Source of the DNA: Adineta ricciae
Taxonomy: Eukaryota; Rotifera; Eurotatoria; Adinetida; Adinetidae
Reading direction: 5' to 3'
Assembly: GCA_905250025.1 (NCBI GenBank)
Contig: CAJNOJ010000002.1
Coordinates: 682,001 to 746,000 of the forward strand
Length of the DNA: 64,000 bases
This document shows positions 35,649 to 48,517 of the stretch, piece by piece (the stretch's first letter is position 1; every line of letters begins with the position of its first letter). A program made the position numbers and the translations under genes. The notes under the pieces were generated by a model, which saw only the letters and a program-made list of their open reading frames with translations, was not told the origin of the DNA and searched no databases.

Positions 35649-38600
35649 TTATAATTCAGTTACTTTCATTGGTGGCAAACGCGTTTGCGACATGAGTCGT
35701 TGCTCATCACAACCATTCGGTTTTCTATATGAAAATGTCTGCCGAGAATTAGTTGGTGTTGTGCAATTCTCTTGGTATGATTCGTACATATGATTATCCA
35801 CAGTTGTCATAATGTTTCGAGGCGATGAGAGCTTTTTCGGAAGAGGAGGTGGAGGTCTTTTAGGAATCGGTGATTTGGATCGACGTGGTGTTCGCTCGGT
35901 TTGAATACATTGATTGATAAATGGAATAATCGACGATGTTGAAGAACTTCTATTCACTTCGTTGTGTTCTTTTTTTGTTGGCGTTTTTGAACGGGGAGTT
36001 TGGAAAGGTTTCAGTACAATTTCCTTCGATGATTTTGAACGCTTTAGATTCGATTCCATCAGTTTCACAGGGGATGTGTTCGGTGGAGAGATCGAATATG
36101 TGCGTAAAAGTTTCTGATCACTTCGATGAGCTCGACGTAGACTATCATGAAATGAAGACGAACGAATAAAACTTGTCTTTAATGGTTTCAAACGATCTAT
36201 TATAGAAACGAATAGAGGAGATGTAAAGCGAGAAAATGGAATCTTACCTAAAGATTTGATATTATCGAACAATGACAGATTAGTCGATTCGGAAAATGAT
36301 TTCGACGCATCGGAAACGATGTGATTGATAGGTAAGGAAATAGCCGAGAATGATTCGGACATGATTGATGATGTATTCGATTGGATAAAGTTAAAGTAAT
36401 GTTGATGAGGCAAAACTTTCGCTAACTTTTCCGGTCCATCTTCGATGACTTTCTTCATTCGTTGATAATTCTTATACAATTGTATTCCATGCTGAATAAT
36501 TCGAATTCCATTCATCCATCGTTGACATTCTTCATATGTATTTGTAGATAAATAGTGAATATATTTATTCGATTTCTTTTGTATATGCGCATATTTAAGC
36601 GCAAAACCATGTTCAGTTGGTGAACGTAATGCTTCCATCCAGTCATTTGCATAGTACAGTTGCATATTTGAATCGAATTTTAACAAACAAATGAGATCAC
36701 GTTTGGACGAAGAAGATTTCGGTAGTTGATAAATTCCCGATTGACGTAAAATGCACGAATGCTTCTTCCAAATCTTTCGACTTTTCTCTTTGATGTAGAG
36801 AACACTCGTGATATCATCGGGTAGAACAATCGTATTCGATGTCACATAATCTGTGAGAAGATGGTCGGTATTTTGTTCTTTGATTGAGAAGAAGCTCTTC
36901 GCATTCATAAACATGGAATATTTGTTCTCGTGTTGACGAAAACATATACGATTATTCGTGTCTCTTGGCCAATAAACGATTGCATCGTTAATTAAATTTT
37001 GATGATCTTCGAACGTACGGTAGATATGCAAATCAGGAAGATCTTCGATAAGTGCATGATCATATGCGGGTTGTAAACGATACTTATGTAAAAGTAAAAT
37101 GATTATATCATGGATCGACATTGTCTCATCGATAAGTATATTCTTCGTTGATTGATCATCATTGTGAATTTTCACAAACATTTTGCGGATATTGGCTTCA
37201 TGCATTTTCTCTAATGCCATACGAATCTTACTATCTCCAGATGAATGTTTCAATGTATCACATGACAAAATCTAAAGTTTTCACAAAAGAAAAATGAAGT
37301 AGATCGATCGAATTTCTAACTTACACTCGAAAGATTGGAGATCTGACTACTTGTTCGTAGTTGTGAACGTTGTTTGTAAGGCAAACTTATTGAATCAGTT
37401 GATTGAGACAAGCCACTATCAGAAAAATGCTCATCGCCTTCGATATCACGAACTTTATCATCACTGCCATCTTGTCGTTGTCGATGATGAATCGTTGTTG
37501 AATCACTCGCTGCTGACGATGATGAACTATTTCCTGAGTCACCTAATTCAATTTCGACATTATTCAAAGTACTTGTTAATGTTGCAAGTGCTTGATCAAG
37601 TTCATCAAATTGTGCAACAATGGTCGGTGAAATTGATTTTTTACAACGATAATTAGATTCATGACGAAACATTTTTGGTTGATCTAATCGTTGTTCAAGT
37701 GTGTGAAGTTGTTCAAGTAATATGTCAAGATCATCTTCTATAAGAAAAAAACGAAAAAAAAAACACATAACAAAAGGATTGTCAATTGATTTTCATTTGA
37801 GTTTTGTCTCGTCGATTATTGATTGATTTCTTTTGACTATATACTTCAATTCAATCTGTCTAAGAAGCTCTCTTTCTTCATCTTGTTCTTTTTTCTCATC
37901 AGCATTTTCAAGTGATGCCTGAGAATAAAACTCTTTTGTTCGTGTTCAAATACTTGCTTATCCGATCAATCAAATCGCGACCTGGATTTGTTTGCATGCA
38001 CATGTATGTATATACATATGTTCAAAACGATGACGGCTGTCGCCGATAAATGTAAATTCTTTTAATCATATTCAGACTTCAATCAAAGACATTCCGATTG
38101 TGAAGAAACTAAATTATTTGCGTTTTTTTATGTATCAAAAGAACTGTCTTCGATTGAGTTTAACAATAAACAAATCTTCTTCTTCTTCTCTGTTGAGCAC
38201 CACTCTCCAATAATCTCCTCGCTTATGTATGAATGTTTACTGTCCAGATACATCCTCCTTCGCTCTTCCTCAAGTGATACATTGTGCAATGATCAATCAG
38301 TACTTCGCTATTGTCTATTGATTAATAATTAATTTATGAAAATAAACAGTGATTGTCTACCTTTTTCCATCGTGAACATTGCTGGTGATGTTGATGTTGT
38401 ATTCTGAGCTTGTCGTTCCAATGTAGAGAGTTCGACGTATGCTTCTCGGATTTCCTATTAGGCAAACAGATGAAAAAAAATTAGTCCCCATACATAACAA
38501 TAAACGTTTATCTTTCTTCTAGTACTAACGCAGATGTGGAACAAAATAACTTCCGTTTAGAGTTTGATCCCTACGGTCACATTATGCTCAGCGAAAGGGA

Positions 38601-39180
38601 GAATAATGGCGCGAAGACATTTCGAGTCATTATGTTGATAAGCCGACAAAAAGAACGGAATACCGTTTTGTATCGCTAGTGGTGCCAAGTGGAAAATGAA
38701 CTCATAAATCTGTTACATACGCAACCATCCTACTAACGCACATCCGCTCTAATCAAATCCAAATGTGACAATGTGACGCCGCTCTGTGTATGCGCGTAGA
38801 GAAAAAGATACCTAGTCATTTTGCAATGGTGAGAAATGATCTTATGTATAAAGGACATATACTAATTTTACAAGGCGCAAGCTGACTGAGGTCATTAAGC
38901 AAACATGTTTGTGCTTGAATGAAAAGCTAATTTGATGGTCGGTCAATGGGAAAGAAGCAAAAGAAAGAGAGAGAGAGAAAGAAGGACTTACTTTTTTGAA
39001 ACTATGCAGATCGCCAAGGCAATTCTCAACGGATAAATTTGTTGATGAATGAGTTGTTTGTTCGTTAGTATTATCATCACATATAACAAATTCCTCGTCC
39101 AGAAGATCATCATCACCTGTTTCGGATTCTTCACTTATGCTTGACATCGAACAACGACGCAGGTACATCCGATGGTACAT
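35649..39180 (-). CDS. MRL-family adaptor (lamellipodin / RIAM / MIG-10 / Pico) with RA and PH domains
   Basis: Links Ras-family GTPases and phosphoinositides to Ena/VASP and actin. Coding exons include 39180-38992 (acidic N-terminus), 38454-38361, 37932-~37847, ~37745-37327, then 37268 to 35649 interrupted by at least one short intron near 36200. In order: helical leader (EIREAYVELSTLERQAQ, EKEFYSQASLENADEKKEQD), DLDILLEQLHTLEQRLDQ, an RA domain (FVKIHNDDQSTKNILIDETM through LPDLHIYRTFEDHQNLINDA), a PH domain (KKHSCILRQSGIYQLPKSSS, LYYANDWMEALRSPTEHGFA, YEECQRWMNGIRIIQHGIQL), and a Ser/Pro-rich tail with RPPPPLPKK, a profilin/EVH1/SH3 ligand type. RA immediately followed by PH defines the family. 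The tail is shorter than in vertebrate lamellipodin. One internal junction (near 37750-37850) is not resolved and may hide a micro-exon. Confidence 0.88.
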
Positions 39181-40775
39181 TTTGATTCGATTTTAATTGA
39201 ATATATATATATTTTTAAAAACTTTTCTTCTTATCTAAAAAGCAGAAGAAAAAAAAAAGAAATTGAACGCCTAAAATTAGTAGAAGACAAGTCTACACTA
39301 ATGTTTGCTTGCGTACTTGTTCGTCTAATGCACTCAAATATGTAAAATAATTGAACAAACGTAAGTAAAGGTATGAGGTAACATCATGTGTGAAAATTCA
39401 TTATAAATGATACTGTGAGTAGCACTTCACGCATGACATACAGAATAGAAATGAAAGTGACAGATGAACTATTACTATTAAGATTATTAAGGTTAACTGA
39501 TCATCATCTTGTCTGTTTTATGTATACGAATGGTCATAAGAATAATTTACTGACGTTCTTTCGAGAAATATTGTTCATTCATCATTAGCAACTACTTTGT
39601 TTTTGTTAAGATAGAACAGACTCGTTAGTTGATGATGTCTATCAGAAAGAACAAGACAATACATTGCTATCAGAACAAATAATCATATTGTTTGAGCCTA
39701 AAAGAAAAATTGATGACCAAAGAGCCTTGATGGAACATTAAAAAAGGTCCCATACTTCACTTACTTTGCATGTTTTTACCTTAAAAAGTTATACTTATAC
39801 CATTAGAATGTCTGATTTTCAAAGAATGCATTATAAATAAATGTATGTTTGAGGTAGAACAGTGAACTATATTTTCTTTTCTTCTCTCTATGTGTCTCTT
39901 CCCCCCTCCCTCTCTACCCTTCTGTGTTGCTCCTGTCCTGCACTATGTACTATTATATTCAACTAAGCACTGTCCGACTGACTTTCTTTTCTTCTTCTCT
40001 CTGTCTCTCATGTGTTCTCACTGTTCATTGTCTGACTATCTCTCTCTCATCGGCTGCTTCACATCGTCAAAGGGTTATTGCATTGCAGTACATATATTAT
40101 ATAGGTTGTGTAGAAGTAATAGTAATAGTTGGAGAATGTTAAGAGTGTGGATGCGAAAGAACAGAGGAACACGAAGAGAAAGAGAGAAATCGAAAGTATA
40201 CTACATTACTCAAATATATGCATTTGTTCTTTTCCTTATCATCATTTTGTTCTTTTTTTCTCTTTCTTTCACGTTTTTTTTGTCATATTAATGGCCTAGA
40301 CAAAAATGCATAGGTATTGTGTCGTTCTAGTATCTATCACTCTCATCCTCTTCACCTTGAACTTCCATGACGTATAAATATAAAATAAAATATGACAAAT
40401 CACTGAGTTTCGATAGTAAATCCTTCCCGCGAACAAAACTTTGCTCTCCTAGGTGATATATTTTGATGAGCAACCGAGCTGATGATTATCACACTGTATA
40501 CTTAGTCATTTTTAATACCTGACATGTGTCGACACACGTCGGAGTCTATCAGTTGATCATTAGATATTTTATCTCTGAACGCACGTACATCTAAATTCAA
40601 TACAATCTCATTTAATCAAAATAAGATGAAGTGCACATGGCACGTTTTCACCTCCCTGTGTGTGTGTCTCTTTCTCTCTCTCTCTCTCTCTATGCATATA
40701 TATACATAAAAATGTATGTTCATTTGGAAGATATACATATAGCATTCATTAATTCCTATGCACAATACGATCGAT
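39181..40775. other. Intergenic, simple-sequence rich
   Basis: About 1.6 kb upstream of the MRL gene, probably its promoter. It includes pyrimidine-rich stretches around 39880-40060 and a GT/CT/AT microsatellite at about 40657-40710. A plus-strand frame of 133 codons here is made of low-complexity CT sequence and is not accepted. Confidence 0.5.
40657..40710. repeat. Compound microsatellite (GT)n-(CT)n-(AT)n
   Basis: A run of TGTGTGTG, then TCTCTCTC repeated, then ATATATAT-like sequence, just downstream of the tail-anchored protein gene. Confidence 0.8.
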
Positions 40776-41351
40776 TTATTTTTGTTTGATATAGAACATT
40801 AGACCAATACAAAGAACAGAAAGAGTAGCAATAACACAAGTTGTTTTGAACAATTGATTTGAATTCTTTTTGATCACAATTTCATCTGGTTTTGCTTGAA
40901 TCGATGAAAATCGTTGATGAATTTGTTTGAGCAATTCATCTGTATTTGCTTGTAAACATTTGACATCCATTTCGATTTCATCGATTTGAGAACGATATAA
41001 ATTATAATCTAAATCAAACGTCCCATCATCTCTTGGTGGCGTTCCATTGTTATTCAACAGTAATTTTAGACTAGATATGACTAGATTGCCTTCATTTTCA
41101 ATACGCGTTAGAATACGGTCGCTATCTTTTATTGATAGGATTGGTTCATATTGTTCAATTGACTGATTCTTTTGTTGGATTTCATCAATAGCGTAACGTA
41201 ATTTATTCAAATCCTCTGTATTTTGTATTCCAATGTCATTGAGATTAACTAAAGCGAGATCACTAATTGTATGAAATCGACCGATTAAGATTGGTTTTAG
41301 GTATTCTAAATCAAGAATTTCCAGAAGAATCGACACATCGTTCGTGTTCAT
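40776..41351 (-). CDS. Tail-anchored protein with SAM-like N-terminal domain
   Basis: From the ATG at 41351 the product is about 191 residues. The first ~60 look like a SAM or related five-helix domain (ILLEILDLEYLKPILIGRFH, DLALVNLNDIGIQNTEDLNK). A coiled-coil-prone middle follows (YNLYRSQIDEIEMDVKCLQA, DELLKQIHQRF), then a single C-terminal membrane span (TTCVIATLSVLCIGLMFYI) with a short basic tail KQK, the layout of a tail-anchored ER or outer mitochondrial membrane protein. I do not recognise a named family. The ATG comes two bases after TTCTCCTTTATAG, a 3' splice acceptor, and only 66 bp after the LeuRS stop. That suggests either a non-coding 5' exon or spliced-leader addition within a polycistronic unit. 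Confidence 0.75.
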   Translation of the reverse strand: MNTNDVSILLEILDLEYLKPILIGRFHTISDLALVNLNDIGIQNTEDLNKLRYAIDEIQQKNQSIEQYEPILSIKDSDRILTRIENEGNLVISSLKLLLNNNGTPPRDDGTFDLDYNLYRSQIDEIEMDVKCLQANTDELLKQIHQRFSSIQAKPDEIVIKKNSNQLFKTTCVIATLSVLCIGLMFYIKQK

Positions 41352-41417
41352 ATCTATAAAGGAGAAGTTTTTACGTGCTTTTTTTTTATTCAAAAAAAGA
41401 AGATCATTAACATGAAA

Positions 41418-44400
41418 TCAAGAAGTAGGTTTCTTCTTTGGTGGTTTATTCTTTTTCTTTTCAACAATGGGTTCTATTGGCTCTACATACGGAATCGTTG
41501 GGTCACGTTCATAGATCAATGTTGTACAATAATCGCCTAATTTACGTGAACGATCCAATTTCAAGCCGTTTTTTGCGATAAATGCTTTCATTTCTGATTG
41601 TTTGTCATTCTCAATCAAATGTTGAAGAACATCTGCCGTTGTCATAGTTGCCAGTTGTGACCGAGAGATAGGCATCGATGAGAAAACAGTCGTTTCGAAC
41701 TAAACACGAATTTTCTTCTATTGAATTTTACGGAGAAACTCATAAACATCTTACTAGAGCATTGATCTTGCCAGGATAATCAACAGGTAATGTTGGAAAC
41801 TTTTGTTCGAATAGACTTTTAGTCTAAAAATAGACATTCTTAACAAACATTCGTTTTTATCTTAAGATTGATTTTACTAGATCGTAACCATCGATATTCG
41901 TTTTCATTTGCTTTTGTAATATAATCCAAAGTTCAGATGATAAACACGGAATCACGGGTGCCATCATTACTAGTAGATCACATAGTGATTGAGAGTATTC
42001 CTTTGATTGCTTTTTAACGTCTGCGGACACTTTCTAGAATCGAATAAAAAAAAACAAATTCAATGCATGGCTATGAATAGTATGAAGATTCGTACTCGGA
42101 GATGACGTGTTAACTTTTGTAATTCAATGATGGCTGATGCGATACTAAAAAAACTGTCGATATAGAACGAAACTGTGTAAATCGTATGCAGCCGTTGTTC
42201 ACGTAATGATGCTTCGATTTGCTGGAATTCTTCATGATTTATGGATGATTTTGTATCCGATTTTGTTCGTGGTTCGATTAAATCAACATAGAGATATGTG
42301 AAAAGTTTAAACCAATTCTGTAAACCTTCCGCAATGCCATCTTCCACTAAAAACAAACACATCTTAGTTTTTTTTATATCTCATAACCTTGAGGATAGTT
42401 TTATCAATGATGAAATGGTGTTCTTCTAAGTTCGTTAGTATGAAGGATCTCCAATGAACTCCGAGCTGGTAGGACAGAGTTTATTTGGTCACGGTCATAG
42501 CATGAGGAAAGTTCATGATCATGAGACACGGTCATTTTTCGGTATAAACTATATATCAGATATTTATGACAATGACAGTCGAACAAAAATTTCACTTTCG
42601 TTCCATGAATGAAACATTGTTTTAGTCTCTTCTGTTAGAGAAACAAGAGAGGTCAATTATCGAAATAACCTAGCGCAGTTATTTTCATTTCTGTCTTTAA
42701 TTGTTATTCATGACTGTGACTACATCTAAACAAAGTCAAACAGGTCACGCTGTTGACTACTATTGATGTAGCCTTTGTTCAAGAATGTTTCAAAATACAA
42801 ACAAATTTCGTCTATTTTTAGCAAGAAATATATTTACGTGTGAAATTGCGTAATGATCTTGGATGTACAAAACTGAGCATTAGCATTCGAGTGAAATCCA
42901 CACCATACTTGTCAATAATCTCTTCAGGATCAATGCCATTATATTTGGATTTACTCATTTTCTCCCAATTAATTTGTAGTGGTTCTTTTGTTAATGAATG
43001 AGCCGTTGTGTCTTTATCAATTGTTAACACCTGATCTTTTCTTACGTATTGACCACTCAATGTCTTATAAGTTTTACCTTGAACCATTCCTTCAATAAAT
43101 GATTAATAACTATTAAATTCATGTGCACATGATTGAAACTCCTCTTACCGATAGGAATAAATCGTTTGAATGGTTCAATAGAGGTACATAAACCTTTTGA
43201 GTACATAAAATGTTGAATAAACCGAGCAACAAACAAATGTGTTAAAGCTATTACAAAGAAAAAGAAAGATATGGTTTGAGTGTGATTACAATGTTCAATT
43301 ACCATGCTCTAGTCCACCGATATAAAGATCGACTGGCATCGATTGATTGACAATATTTGGCTCGAAAGGCTTTTTTGTGTTTTCATTATCTAAGTAACGA
43401 AGAAAATACCACGAAGAATCAACAAATGTATCCATTGTATCAGTTTCACGTTTGGCTTCTTGATTTCCACATCTGAAATGCAGATAGTTCCCATTTTGTT
43501 CTTCCAATAGAAAAGATTACTTTGGACATTGTGTTTTCAACCATTCATGAGCATTTGCCAGCGGCGAAGTGCCTGTTCTGGACGAAGATTTGATGTTTTC
43601 TATAGGTGGTAACTGAACAGGTAGTTCATTTTCTGGAACTGGAACAACCTTAATCGAATTTCGAACTTTTCATATACAGAGATAAAACAGGATCTTATTT
43701 ACTCCACAATTTTTACAATGAATCATTGGTATGGGTGTACCCCAATAACGTTGTCGTGAAATACACCAATCATTAAGTTTACCAGATGTACGATAACCAC
43801 CTAAGCCACGCGATCGCAGTTCTGCCATCAATGTTTCAACATCCATCGTCTGTCCAGGCGCTGATGAGTCGAGGATTGTTGAGATATTATGTTGACGTGC
43901 AAAAGCTTCATCGAACGGATTAGTCGAAGGTGTGCCTAGCAAAGAAAAATTCGATTGTCTTAATCGGTTACAAAATCTTCTGCTTTCTTTCACCTATCTG
44001 AACATTTAGCATAGACATATTCGCACGTATTTTTGGACCAAAATCTGCATCGTCATTTATAAATATCGGTAATGGTTGTCCGGTCAGTGGATGAACCGCA
44101 TCCGTACGTAAACGTTTAGCACCTGCCTTTGTTTCCTAAAAAAGATAAAAAGTATATCGACAAAAACACTACTCAGAAGAAGTATAAGTCTTACTTCAAT
44201 TAGGTCTGCTCGAGCTAATTTATGATTGCTTCGTATGTAGAGGTGTGTAACATTTAATAATGTCTCTGGTTTGGTTGTAAATGTTTCGAGAAAATCAAAT
44301 TCATTCGTTGGAATCTAATGTATACAGATATATTTCCAAGAATTCTACGAATGCATTAGTGTTATTTATTTGCATCGTACCTTTAATTTAAACTGAATAT

Positions 44401-47253
44401 TTACTCCATTACAATCTCCCATCCACATGCGCTGAATATTAATCAAGGTTTGCCAATCATCTTTGTCTAATGTGTCAAGATTGTCAACGAGGGACTAGTA
44501 ACAAAACAAACAAGAAAACAACACTAGATCGTATATTTTTACAACATAACACGCACATAGACACACCTATACGAATTAAGAAAACCCACATCTAACTATT
44601 AGTTATACTATAACATCGTTTCAGTTCATTCAGTGTATAGAAAAACACGTATTCTGTATCATATGGTTCACATTCATATTTGAATGGAACAACGTACTCA
44701 TTTAGCAACATTCGAACGAGAATTTTTTCATCTTCAGGACGAGAATTTCTACCATGATGACGAGGATGATATCGAAATATTTCCCATTGAATATTTGCTG
44801 ACATTGGTGAAATAATTTCACCACGCCATCCATTGTTCGCATAGGTGTATATTTCTTTAGGTGGTGTTTGTTTGTCGCTCAGAATGGGTATTTTCAGTAG
44901 AGCGATGAATGGAATAATGCCTTCAGCGTGTCCGAAACGTACGCGAAGAAAATGCTTCGCATCTATCTGCGAACATTCATCTGAATCGACGAGAAATTCA
45001 TCAAGTAAGATTTGTGCCATATCATAAGTTATTGTTTGATTGAGAAATCCCGGTCCTTTCTCATAGTAATCCTGGAATAGAGATTTGAGTAGAAATATAT
45101 CGAGATGGTCTGCAGATCTTCTTTACTTTAGCATCTTGTAAGTAAGCATACCAAGCTGATTGATTTTTCGAAAAGTATTTTTCGAACAAACATCCAACAC
45201 CTTCTTGTTCTAAGTTCGAGCCAATCAAATAAAGAGCATGAAGCATGCGTACAGCATCGAATTCATTTCTTATTGATCTGTCAGATTCATGATCCGTTAA
45301 ACAGTATTGTTTATCTACAAGCTTATCGATAAATGATGGTCGATAGAGTTGCTCCAGAATATCTCGAGCCATTTGTTTTGAGTAAGATTGTCTTTCGATA
45401 GATTTTAATTTATTTTTCAACCGTCTATCATTTTTTAAATATGTTTGATATCTCGCATTGTCATGGAAGAAAAGTAACGATGGATTCGGTGGTTGATGAT
45501 CAACAAGACGAACAACACTTGGTGGTAAACCTTCAACAAATGCTCGTAGGCTTGCTTTGGTCCGTGACTTGTTACTACTAACAACTTGAATACTTTTCGA
45601 TTCGTTGCGTAGTAGACTCTTGATAAATAGTGGTAGAAGACGTTCTGCTACGCGATGTGCAAGACCTTGCTGTTCGTGTTTACCCAGTTCAGATAGTTCG
45701 CCACGTCTATAAAAAAGAATGTAACAAGTTAAAAAAATGATTGTATAGCAAATTCCGAAATACAAACCCAATTTGATCGTTGACATCAACAAAATATTGC
45801 AAATCGTTTCCGAATTGTCGACCGAGTTCTGTTAACGCATTTTCTTCCTTTGCTTGAATCCATAGTGCTTTCGTCAGCGTGTCATATTTCCGACCTTCCA
45901 ATGCCCGTGAACCATGTCGAGTAAAGATCTGTGCGCATACTAAGTCATATTCGGGCGGTGGTGGCGGTAAATCCAAAGCCGCCGAGGGCGGCTTATAGGG
46001 TGTTTTCGTTGAATAAAATGCTGTCTGTACACCAATTGTTTTGTTAAGTACAAGACTTATCAATACAAAAAGAAGCCAAGATATTCTTGCCTTCATTTTC
46101 TCGTAGATAAGAATGATGAAGAAAATAGAAACTGATTGCAAAACAAGAAAATAAACGCATTCATACACGTCACCGAGGGGAAAACTAATCTATTCGCATC
46201 ACAAATACACACAAGTGGGTGGAATAAAATAGTGATTCTGATCCTTTAAGTAAATAACAAGCAGTGCTTGCACGACTAACATTGCGTATGAAAAATACGC
46301 AAATATTCAATTGGGCACATTGTCTATCTATTATTAAAATCCGTAGGATGCTTTACCTGTGTAAACGCGCGTGTGCGAATGAACCATTGCTTCAAGAATT
46401 TCTTTTCCACGATCGAACCCGACCGCCATGATCGACCGGCTTCATCGATTTGCTCATCAGCAAGAACAGTTTGATCAACCGGATCCCAATTAACAGCAGC
46501 CTAGCAGAACACTTAAATCAAATTCATACGAATTCCTTGCATACTTTCTTTTGATAAACTAATCCTTCACGATATAACATGAGAAAAATGTATTGCGTCC
46601 ATTTATAATAATTTGGATCGCATGTTGCTAACTCCTAAATATGTTTATCATTCGAGAAGACTTGAATGAGAAGAAGAGGAATTCACTTGCTCGTTTCCAA
46701 TCAAAACTGCACGCGAGTTGTTTGATTTGTTGTTTCATATAAGCAATATTTCTTTAAAGGAAATGAATATTAAATTATATCTCATGTTTTTTTTATTTCA
46801 TCAAAAAAACAATTTACTTTTTCGTCCATTCAATCGGTTCTTCAGACCGTTCAAAAGCTGCATTTTCAGCTGGTAAACCAAATGCATCCCAGCCCATACA
46901 ATGAATAACCTAATTGATGTTTATCATACAAAACAAATTGACTTCAATTAATCGAAAAATAAGCTTACTCGATGACCACGCAGTCGATAATAACGTGCTA
47001 GTGTATCACTCAATGTATACACTCGAACATGTCCCATGTGCAAACGACCGGATGGATAAGGAAACATTGGTAAAACATACATCTTTTCTTTGTTGTTATT
47101 CTCCTTGAAAGGATAGAATACCCATTAGAAGAAAATCTAATGTAGAAATGATTATCTCACTGGATCTATTTCATATTTTTCATGTTCATCTAATAGTTTA
47201 GGTATCCAATGCCGTTCGATTTCTTTGGTACGCTCTATTGCTGAAGTTTTCGG
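41418..47253 (-). CDS. LARS2: Leucyl-tRNA synthetase, mitochondrial type
   Basis: Charges mitochondrial tRNA-Leu. Recognised exons start at 47253 ([20 protein letters not shown]). 47103-46969 holds the HIGH-type motif [16 protein letters not shown], followed by [60 protein letters not shown] and [11 protein letters not shown]. After a ~1.85-kb intron come [16 protein letters not shown] and editing-domain pieces, [45 protein letters not shown] and [20 protein letters not shown] (KMSKS). The anticodon-binding part ends in a Lys/Pro-rich tail at 41418. Both signature motifs are intact. The first exon with the import presequence is unresolved: a minus-strand frame at about 47260-47500 may contain it, but I could not join it in phase. 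A same-strand phosphatase gene sits in the large intron. Confidence 0.92.
44592..46096 (-). CDS. MINPP1: Multiple inositol polyphosphate phosphatase (histidine phosphatase family), nested in the LeuRS gene
   Basis: Three exons: 46096-~45771, ~45708-45128 and ~45072-44592. A signal peptide ([18 protein letters not shown]) is followed by a proline-rich stretch and the catalytic [15 protein letters not shown], the RHG-x-R motif with the phospho-accepting His. The second catalytic motif [10 protein letters not shown] supplies His-Ala-Glu, which distinguishes MINPP from phytases that carry His-Asp. Other family parts include [40 protein letters not shown] and [19 protein letters not shown]. Expected product: an ER/secreted enzyme that removes phosphates from inositol hexakis- and pentakisphosphate. 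It lies on the same strand, wholly within the LeuRS intron between exons ending ~46355 and starting ~44495. C-terminal ER-retention was not evident (ends SITNS). Confidence 0.9.
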
Positions 47254-47619
47254 CTAAAAAAGAAATTCGACATTGGGGGTACTTCTTAAAATCGATTCTG
47301 AAAGAATCGTGAACTTCACTATCGATAGTTTTATTCAAGTGATATGTACCCATTTGCCAGTGAGACTGTAGAGCGTCCGTCGAATTTGTAAATATCGCAT
47401 GATCTCTCTTTGGAAAATCTACAAAATGACCTGTTGTTGAATTAAACTTTCGATCCCATATCATCACTGTATATATTCCGAAATGAAATCCCATATGAGA
47501 TTCACCGAGCTGATAAGAAAAGAGAAAGTATACAATACACCGGTTTAAATAAAAAGATCAAAAAAAAAAAGAAACAGAAGAGTTCATTTGCGGGAAAAAA
47601 GGAGAATAACAGAAGAGAT

Positions 47620-48246
47620 TCATTCGAGTGCTTCGCGTTGATTAGTTGACAAGGTTTTAAAACGTTGACACAAGAAATTTTGTTTATCTTCATGATCATA
47701 ACCAAATTGTTGATAGAAAGTCACTAGATGATCTTTGCATTCTAAGGAGATTTTATAACAATCACACACATCGCGTGCAAATTGTGTTAATAGATCGACC
47801 ATTAGTTTACCAAGTTGTTGTCCACGACAGCGATCGTGTACAACCACATCTTCCACGCGACCGCGCACACCTAGTTGTCTAATGAATTTCTTTTCGCAAA
47901 CAAGTGTTGTGGTACCAACGATCTGCTGATCGGAAGTAAGATCTTCGATAACGAGGACGTAGTACGTGTTCGGACATTGTTTCATTTGTTGAAAACGTTT
48001 CAAATAATCATTGTAAGTGATTGTACCACATTCAGTTAATTGCCGAAGCAAATCAACGAAACCATGATGGAAATCAGAGAGAGCTAATGGTCGAAGAAGA
48101 TACTTTTTGTCGTAGATATTATCGACAAGTTTAGGATCTTTTAATGAATATTCTTTGAATACCGATTGGAGTTGATTCTTGTTGAATAAATATTCATCTT
48201 TATGATCGCCATTTGATTTCGAATGAAGACCATTTTGCTCAGTCAT
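47620..48246 (-). CDS. GNPNAT1: Glucosamine-6-phosphate N-acetyltransferase
   Basis: Single exon, 208 residues. Transfers acetyl from acetyl-CoA to glucosamine 6-phosphate on the route to UDP-GlcNAc, needed for glycans and chitin. GNAT features: LRPLALSDFHHGFVDLLRQL, the substrate-strand motif NTYYVLVIED, VGTTTLVCEKKFI, and the acetyl-CoA loop VEDVVVHDRCRGQQLGKLMV (R/Q-x-x-G-x-G/A type, here RCRGQQLGK). It continues YKISLECKDHLVTFYQQFGY. This matches the GNA1/GNPNAT1 family over its full length. About 40 extra N-terminal residues are polar. It lies between the LRR gene and LeuRS on the same strand. Confidence 0.93.
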   Translation of the reverse strand: MTEQNGLHSKSNGDHKDEYLFNKNQLQSVFKEYSLKDPKLVDNIYDKKYLLRPLALSDFHHGFVDLLRQLTECGTITYNDYLKRFQQMKQCPNTYYVLVIEDLTSDQQIVGTTTLVCEKKFIRQLGVRGRVEDVVVHDRCRGQQLGKLMVDLLTQFARDVCDCYKISLECKDHLVTFYQQFGYDHEDKQNFLCQRFKTLSTNQREALE

Positions 48247-48517
48247 GATAATTTTGAGTCACAAGAAAAAACTCGGAATAAATAAATTAAGATGAATGAA
48301 TGGTAAAAACATACAAGAAATAATGACTGCTGGTTGATGGACAAATAGTGTCGTCGACGGTAGATGGCAGGAAAAATTGACTGTATTTATATAAAATGAG
48401 AAAAGGAACGAAAGAATATTCGATAAAATCAAAGGAACATATATTTTATTCAAACTTCAACAAATGACATTTTATACAAAGATGGAAAGAAAAGAGTCGC
48501 TTGTCAACGCAGTGATT

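Noticed and set aside
39890..40291. 133-codon plus-strand frame
   Set aside because: Made of CT-rich simple sequence; no conserved residues.
47198..47494. 98-codon minus-strand frame just before LeuRS
   Set aside because: Overlaps the first recognised LeuRS exon in another frame. Part of it may belong to a LeuRS first exon, but I could not join it in phase, so it is not listed as a gene.
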